The notes under the pieces: model-generated
What the model was told of the DNA's origin: nothing
What the model saw: only the letters and a program-made list of their open reading frames with translations
Database searches by the model: none
Shown here: positions 14,081-17,988 of the stretch, one piece after another
How the letters are laid out: every line of letters starts with the position of its first letter
How positions within the stretch are numbered: the stretch's first letter is position 1
Translations under genes and position numbers: made by a program
NCBI GenBank assembly: GCA_964512045.1
Contig: CAZEJK010000097.1
Location: 1-17,988 of the forward strand
From: CAZEJK01 sp964512045
GTDB taxonomy: Bacteria > Acidobacteriota > Thermoanaerobaculia > Thermoanaerobaculales > Sulfomarinibacteraceae
Reading direction: 5' to 3'
DNA: 17,988 bases

Positions 14081-14745
14081 TCCGGCTGGACGAGCTGACG
14101 AAGGCGTACCAGGGACGACCGGTGCTCCGATCCCTGAACGTACAGATCAGTGCCGGTGAGTTCGTCTTCCTGACCGGGGTCTCGGGAGCGGGCAAGAGCA
14201 CCCTGCTCCGTCTGCTGTACGCTGCCGAACGCCCGACATCCGGCGCCGTCTGGGTCAACGGACTGAGGGTGGATACGTTGCCGTCGCGAGAGCTCCCCGA
14301 GCTCCGGCGCAGTGTGGGCGTCATCTTCCAGGACTTCAAGCTCCTGGCCCGGAAGTCCGTGATGGAGAACATCACCTTCGTGCTGCGCTTGCACGGGCTC
14401 TCGGGTCGCGAAGCACAGCGTCGTGCCTACCTCGTGCTGAAGCGTCTCGGGCTGCACCACCGCCAGTCCGCGTTGCCCAAGACGCTCTCGGGAGGCGAGC
14501 AGCAGCGGGTCGCGATTGCCCGGGCGTTGGCGTACCAGCCGCGGTTGATCTTGGCCGATGAGCCAACCGGCAACCTGGACTCCGAGCTCGCGGCGGAGCT
14601 GCTGAGTCTTCTGTGTGATATCAACTATCAGGGCGCGACCGTGCTGGTCGCCACTCACGATCGGACGCTGCTCGAGGCGATTCCTGCTCGGGTTCTGCTC
14701 CTCCATCGCGGCGCCATCACCTACGACGGAAGCTGGCCTCCATGA
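14077..14745 (+). CDS. ftsE: Cell-division ABC transporter ATP-binding protein FtsE
   Basis: The ATPase partner of FtsX at the division ring; the complex activates periplasmic peptidoglycan hydrolases. The 222-aa length is typical. Walker A is GVSGAGKST at 34-42, the signature is LSGGEQQRVAIARAL, Walker B with its Glu is LILADEP, followed by TGNLD, and the H-loop is VATHDR. VIFQDFKLLARKSVMENI is typical of FtsE. The start is a TTG at 14077, the only start codon in frame near the conserved MIRLDELTKAY, preceded by AAGGGGAG 7 bases upstream. It overlaps the small upstream ORF by TTGA and ftsX by ATGA. Confidence 0.95.
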   Translation: MIRLDELTKAYQGRPVLRSLNVQISAGEFVFLTGVSGAGKSTLLRLLYAAERPTSGAVWVNGLRVDTLPSRELPELRRSVGVIFQDFKLLARKSVMENITFVLRLHGLSGREAQRRAYLVLKRLGLHHRQSALPKTLSGGEQQRVAIARALAYQPRLILADEPTGNLDSELAAELLSLLCDINYQGATVLVATHDRTLLEAIPARVLLLHRGAITYDGSWPP

Positions 14746-15608
14746 TCCGCTACGCTGCAGCTGAAGGCGCCCGGCTCGTGAAGGAGCGATGGTGGATCAC
14801 CGGCATTCTCGCGGTGTCGTTGGCGGTCCCTCTGGCCATCGCCGGCTCTGCGTGGAACGCGAGGATGTGGGTCGACCCCCTTCTGAAGGACGCCGTTGAA
14901 AGCGTTGAGACCGCAGTACTGCTGAAGGACGAGGTCGATGCGAAGGAGATTGATGCCTGGATCTCTCAACTCGCCGATGAGCATGAAGGTTGGCGGATCG
15001 TACGCGTTGACTCAGAGGAGCTCCGTGCCAGGCTGGCTCGCTGGTTTCCGTCTCTCGGCGGCTTGATGTCAGAGGATCGGGAGATCGAGTTGCCGACCCT
15101 CGTGGAGATCACGGTTCCCCCCGACGGCTCTGTCGGCTTCCTGGAGTCCGATCCGAAGGTGCTCGCTGTGGGGCCCGGGCCGACGTTGCAGCAGCAGCTT
15201 CGCGTCGCCACCAACCGGGTGTGTTGGTTGGCCGGAGTGGTCAGCCTGGGTCTGTTCGCAGCAGCCGTACTGATGGTCTCCGTCTCCGTGCACCTCGAGG
15301 TCTTCCGGCACGCAGAGGAGATTGCGATCATGCGCTTGGTGGGCGCGACGGAGACGACAGTCCGCAGCCCGTTTCTCGCGGCAGCGCTGGTGCCAGGGGC
15401 ACTGGCAGCTGTGCTCGCAGTCGCCGTCACCACCTGGATCACGGCCGAGCTTTCGGCAAGCGTTGCGTACTTCGGATTGCCACCGATATCGGTGGCGCCC
15501 ACGGTGATCGCCGCAGAGGTCCTTGCAACGCTGTTGCTTCCGCTGGCTGCGGCGGCAGTGACGCTGCACCGCAGCGCTGTCTTCGAGGCCCCGTCCGCCA
15601 CCGTGTAG
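14742..15608 (+). CDS. ftsX: Cell-division permease-like protein FtsX
   Basis: Membrane partner of FtsE. The 288-aa product has four predicted membrane helices at about 18-38, 160-184, 211-235 and 252-274, with a large periplasmic domain (about 40-155) between the first two, the FtsX layout. The stretch EEIAIMRLVGATETTVRSPF at about 192-211 is the conserved cytoplasmic coupling region. It overlaps ftsE in an ATGA and so is translated with it. The periplasmic domain (VDPLLKDAVESVETAVLL, then DAWISQLADEHEGWRIVRV) would contact a hydrolase activator such as EnvC or a hydrolase directly; none is encoded in the window. Confidence 0.94.
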   Translation: MIRYAAAEGARLVKERWWITGILAVSLAVPLAIAGSAWNARMWVDPLLKDAVESVETAVLLKDEVDAKEIDAWISQLADEHEGWRIVRVDSEELRARLARWFPSLGGLMSEDREIELPTLVEITVPPDGSVGFLESDPKVLAVGPGPTLQQQLRVATNRVCWLAGVVSLGLFAAAVLMVSVSVHLEVFRHAEEIAIMRLVGATETTVRSPFLAAALVPGALAAVLAVAVTTWITAELSASVAYFGLPPISVAPTVIAAEVLATLLLPLAAAAVTLHRSAVFEAPSATV

Positions 15609-15643
15609 GGCCTGTCCTGAAGCGGTCCAGGGGGCTGCCCCGG

Positions 15644-15673
15644 TTGATAGCGCAAGAACGCGCGTGTTAGGGT
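15644..15673 (+). promoter_or_regulatory. Promoter of the porin-like gene
   Basis: TTGATA (15644-15649), an 18-bp spacer and TAGGGT (15668-15673) preceded by TG at 15665-15666 make a -35 plus extended -10. The RNA would start near 15680, leaving a leader of about 165 nt before the ATG. Confidence 0.55.
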
Positions 15674-15773
15674 GGTCCGTTGGTCTCCGGTGGGAAAAAC
15701 GCCTGCTGAGCGGTGAGAATCGCGCCGTTTTGCGGCATTTGCGGCCCATCCGGAGCATCCAAAAGGAGGTTAT

Positions 15774-15814
15774 CGGGAGCTGATACCCTAAGGCACGTCA
15801 CATTGTGGCTCCCG
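15774..15814 (+). repeat. Inverted repeat in the porin leader
   Basis: CGGGAGC (15774-15780) and GCTCCCG (15808-15814) are perfect 7-bp complements around a 27-nt loop. A second, competing hairpin is possible in the same stretch (GGTTATC at 15767-15773 with GATACC at 15782-15787, one bulge). An AAAAGGAGG sequence precedes it at 15761-15769 with no start codon after it. No run of T follows, so it is not an intrinsic terminator. The rest of the 238-bp gap after ftsX (15609-15846) shows only the promoter and a short GGGG-CTG-CCCC hairpin. Confidence 0.4.
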
Positions 15815-15846
15815 GCTGGGCTGTCTGATTTGGAGAGGAGGTTGAG

Positions 15847-17142
15847 ATGAGTTTGTTTGCACGAAACGAGGACTCGATCCTCAAGCGAATGGTGGTCTCG
15901 GGCACCGTGCTTGCTGCGGCGGCGCTCCTGGCGTTGTCAGCACCGGTGGCGTTCGCCGACGATGCCGCTGAGGCGGCAGCGGAGCTCGAGGAGATCGCAG
16001 AAGCGGCGTCCGAGGAAGCAGAGGAAGCAGAAAGCACCCCGAAGAACTCGATGAGCGTTGGTGGTGCGTTGCGTCTGAACCTGTTTCACAAGTCATGGGA
16101 CGACAGCAATAAAGACAAGTTCGGGGACCTTGACGTGGATACGTTCCGGTTGAACTTGGACGCTGTCGTGAGCGGCGTGACGGTCTCGGCGGAGTATAGG
16201 TTCTACTCCGGCTATCACATGCTGCACCACGGCTACTTTGGCCACACCTTCGATAACGGGCTGGAGCTGCACTTCGGCATCAATCAGGTGCCGTTCGGAA
16301 TCCAGCCGTACGCATCGCACAACTGGTTCTTCGATATCGGTTACTACGTTGGGCTCGAGGACGACTACGACATGGGTCTGAAAGCCATTCTGCCCACATC
16401 GGACGAGAACCTGAGTGTCCAGCTTGCCTTCTACAAGAACGACGAAGGCAACTTCACTGGAGACAGCGTGGACTCGGCGCGGTACTCGTACGACGTGGTG
16501 AAGAGTAACCCCGCCGAGCTCGGCTACGTTGGGGTGACCAACCCGAGGGCCAACGAGGAGACGAACCAGTTCAACGCACGGTTGGCGTACACGTTCGAGC
16601 ACGATAGCGGGAGCACCAGCGAGATCGGCTTCTCCGGTCAGTACGGGCAGCTGTACAACGGTATCACCGAGGACACAGGCGACCACTGGGCGGCCGCGGT
16701 CCACCTGAACGGAACCTACGGCCCGTGGAACCTGATGCTGCAGGCCTCCGCGTACGAGTACTCTCCCGAGAACCCGGCCGGCGTCGACGACAGCTTCGTC
16801 GTGATGGGTGCGTACGACTTCCCGTACAAGGTCGCATCCGAGGCGCAGGTCTACCAGGCCAACCTGTCGTACACCGTTCCGGTGTCCTGGGGTCCGATCA
16901 CCTCGCTCACGTTCTACAACGACTTCAGCACCCTGGTGAAGGATCACGACGCGTTCGAGGACTCCAGTCAGAACGTGCTCGGCGTGCTCGTCGCCGGCGG
17001 TCCGTACTACATCTATGTTGACGCCGCAATGGGTGAGAATCACTCGTGGCTCGGCGGAAACTACGGCAACTCGTTCGCCGAAGGCGACCCGAACGCAGAC
17101 TGGGAGATGCGCTTCAACATCAACTTCGGGTACTACTTCTAG
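15847..17142 (+). CDS. Outer-membrane porin-like beta-barrel with N-terminal acidic helix
   Basis: A 431-aa exported protein. The signal peptide has a long charged n-region (MSLFARNEDSILKRM) and probably ends at APVAFA, before Asp38. An Ala/Glu-rich stretch (about 38-63) that may form a short coiled coil follows, then alternating amphipathic strands rich in Tyr, Gly and Asn (GGALRLNLFHKSW, TVSAEYRFYSGY, FNARLAYTFEHD, LTFYNDFSTL), ending in the strand EMRFNINFGYYF with the C-terminal Phe that BamA recognises. This supports an outer-membrane channel; the family is uncertain. GAGGAGG is 6 bases before the ATG. It is followed at 159 bp by proV, so it may bring osmolytes across the outer membrane. 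Confidence 0.82.
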   Translation: MSLFARNEDSILKRMVVSGTVLAAAALLALSAPVAFADDAAEAAAELEEIAEAASEEAEEAESTPKNSMSVGGALRLNLFHKSWDDSNKDKFGDLDVDTFRLNLDAVVSGVTVSAEYRFYSGYHMLHHGYFGHTFDNGLELHFGINQVPFGIQPYASHNWFFDIGYYVGLEDDYDMGLKAILPTSDENLSVQLAFYKNDEGNFTGDSVDSARYSYDVVKSNPAELGYVGVTNPRANEETNQFNARLAYTFEHDSGSTSEIGFSGQYGQLYNGITEDTGDHWAAAVHLNGTYGPWNLMLQASAYEYSPENPAGVDDSFVVMGAYDFPYKVASEAQVYQANLSYTVPVSWGPITSLTFYNDFSTLVKDHDAFEDSSQNVLGVLVAGGPYYIYVDAAMGENHSWLGGNYGNSFAEGDPNADWEMRFNINFGYYF

Positions 17143-17155
17143 ACCGCAGTCCCGA

Positions 17156-17197
17156 GGACCGCCGGCCGTCGCCGGCACGAGCTCGCCCGGCCGGTCC
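17156..17197 (+). repeat. GC-rich hairpin between the porin gene and proV
   Basis: GGACCG-CC-GGCCG (17156-17168) can pair with CGGCCGGTCC (17188-17197), 11 pairs with a 2-base bulge and a 19-nt loop. No U-run follows. A second small stem with a C(TTCG)G tetraloop lies at 17222-17234. They may protect the porin message or reduce readthrough into proV. The rest of the 159-bp gap (17143-17301) shows no gene and no clear promoter. Confidence 0.42.
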
Positions 17198-17301
17198 AGC
17201 TATTGGGTCGCGGCGCCGGCGGTCCTTCGGGGACGATTCAAGGATGCCTGCGGGTGTACCAAGCAGACACCGGTGGGCGCCTACGGAAGGGACAGAGACG
17301 A

Positions 17302-17988
17302 ATGACCGCTGAAGTGGTGATTGAGGTCGAAGGCCTCTTCAAGGTCTTCGGAGCGAACCCGGAGAGAGCGTTCCCGCTGATCGAGAAGGGCCTCTCGAAG
17401 GAAGAGATCCTCGAGAAGACCGGATGTGTGGTGGCGATCAACAACGCGAGCTTCCAGGTCCATCGTGGCGAGACGTTCGTGGTCATGGGGCTTTCCGGAA
17501 GTGGCAAGTCCACTGTCATCCGCTGCCTGAACCGGCTGATCGAGCCGACCAGAGGACGGGTCCTGGTGGTGGGCAAGGACATCATGAAGATGGATCGGGA
17601 CGAGCTCCTGCAGGTTCGGCGCTCCGGCATGTCCATGGTCTTTCAGCACTTCGGGTTGCTCCCACACCGCTCCGTGCTCCGCAACGTGGAGTACGGGCTG
17701 GAGATCTCCGGTGAGGAGAAGGAGACCCGCCAGAAGAAGGCCATGGAGGCGCTCGAGCTGGTCGGGTTGAAGGGTTTCGAGGGCAGTATGCCCGATGAGC
17801 TCAGCGGTGGGATGCAGCAGCGCGTTGGGCTGGCGCGGGCACTCGCCAACGACCCCGATGTGCTGCTCATGGATGAGGCTTTCAGCGCCCTCGATCCACT
17901 GATTCGGACACAGATGCAGGATGAGCTTCTCGCCTTGCAGGAGAAGATGCAGAAGACGGTGGTGTTCATCACCCACGATCTCGACGAG
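17302..17988 (+). CDS. proV: Glycine betaine/proline ABC transporter ATP-binding protein ProV/OpuAA (partial)
   Basis: The 229 visible codons run off the right edge; about 150 more are expected. Walker A is GLSGSGKST at 63-71, the signature is LSGGMQQRVGLARAL, and Walker B is VLLMDEAFSALDP, followed by FITHDLDE. The insertion KGLSKEEILEKTG at 29-41 before Walker A, and RCLNRLIEPTRGRV after it, are specific to the ProV/OpuA subfamily rather than to other ABC proteins. The family powers uptake of betaine or proline as osmoprotectants, with ProW and ProX, which should follow beyond the window. GGAAGGG lies about 11 bases before the ATG. The C-terminal CBS domains are not in view. Confidence 0.93.
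   Translation, partial: MTAEVVIEVEGLFKVFGANPERAFPLIEKGLSKEEILEKTGCVVAINNASFQVHRGETFVVMGLSGSGKSTVIRCLNRLIEPTRGRVLVVGKDIMKMDRDELLQVRRSGMSMVFQHFGLLPHRSVLRNVEYGLEISGEEKETRQKKAMEALELVGLKGFEGSMPDELSGGMQQRVGLARALANDPDVLLMDEAFSALDPLIRTQMQDELLALQEKMQKTVVFITHDLDE

Noticed and set aside
12342..14159. A 605-codon open frame on the plus strand across rlmN and pgeF
   Set aside because: It runs out of frame with rlmN and antisense to pgeF, has Arg/Pro/Ser-rich shadow composition with no motif, and both real genes are secure.
15631..15641. GGGG-CTG-CCCC hairpin after ftsX
   Set aside because: Only 4 pairs with a 3-base loop and no T-run; too small for an intrinsic terminator.
15803..15850. TTG-started 15-codon ORF ending in an ATGA overlap with the porin gene
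   Set aside because: No Shine-Dalgarno before the TTG, and the frame contains the porin gene's own Shine-Dalgarno, so the overlap is likely incidental.

Overview
The window is a compact, high-GC (by eye about 60-65%) chromosomal segment from a diderm bacterium. A BamD-like lipoprotein, an outer-membrane barrel ending in Phe, a TatA and the FtsEX pair all point to a cell with an outer membrane. The gene set (stand-alone PASTA protein beside rpe, small Fis-like protein, non-mevalonate isoprenoid genes beside cdsA and rseP) would fit an Acidobacteriota-like lineage, but that placement is inference and is not proved by anything read here. I see no mobile element, CRISPR array, tRNA or rRNA, and no gap between genes longer than about 240 bp.

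Layout. (1) 1-2650, minus strand: a secreted helical protein of unknown function, then rpmE, prfA and the 5' part of prmC, a translation cluster. (2) 2736-9910, plus strand: truA, then uppS-cdsA-dxr-rseP (polyprenyl carrier, CDP-diacylglycerol, MEP pathway, site-2 protease), a three-PASTA membrane protein, rpe and a BamD-like TPR lipoprotein. Most junctions overlap or are only a few bases apart. (3) 9967-11324: a secreted LysM protein and an overlapping Fis-like HTH gene. (4) tatA on the minus strand, divergent from a small unknown gene that overlaps rlmN. (5) pgeF on the minus strand, convergent with rlmN (70 bp tail-to-tail overlap) and divergent from ftsE-ftsX. (6) An outer-membrane porin-like gene behind a strong promoter and a long structured leader, followed by proV (glycine betaine/proline ABC ATPase), cut by the window edge.

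The common theme of regions 2-5 is envelope construction: carrier lipid, phospholipid precursor, envelope-stress proteolysis, peptidoglycan-binding PASTA and LysM proteins, outer-membrane assembly, Tat export and FtsEX. Region 6 looks like an osmolyte-uptake unit.

Most of the window is ordinary housekeeping, and I see no clear new defence or mobile system. The best leads are: (a) a 32-codon upstream ORF that ends in a TTGA overlap with the TTG start of ftsE, downstream of a -10 region shared back-to-back with pgeF; (b) a near-perfect 24-bp palindrome before the small unknown gene upstream of rlmN; (c) the kinase-less PASTA protein fused to rpe by overlap, with a possible leaderless start; (d) a LysM protein with a duplicated C-terminal beta domain coupled to a Fis-like gene; (e) the porin leader with its inverted repeat. 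Several promoters in the window share an extended -10 form, TGnTAnnnT.
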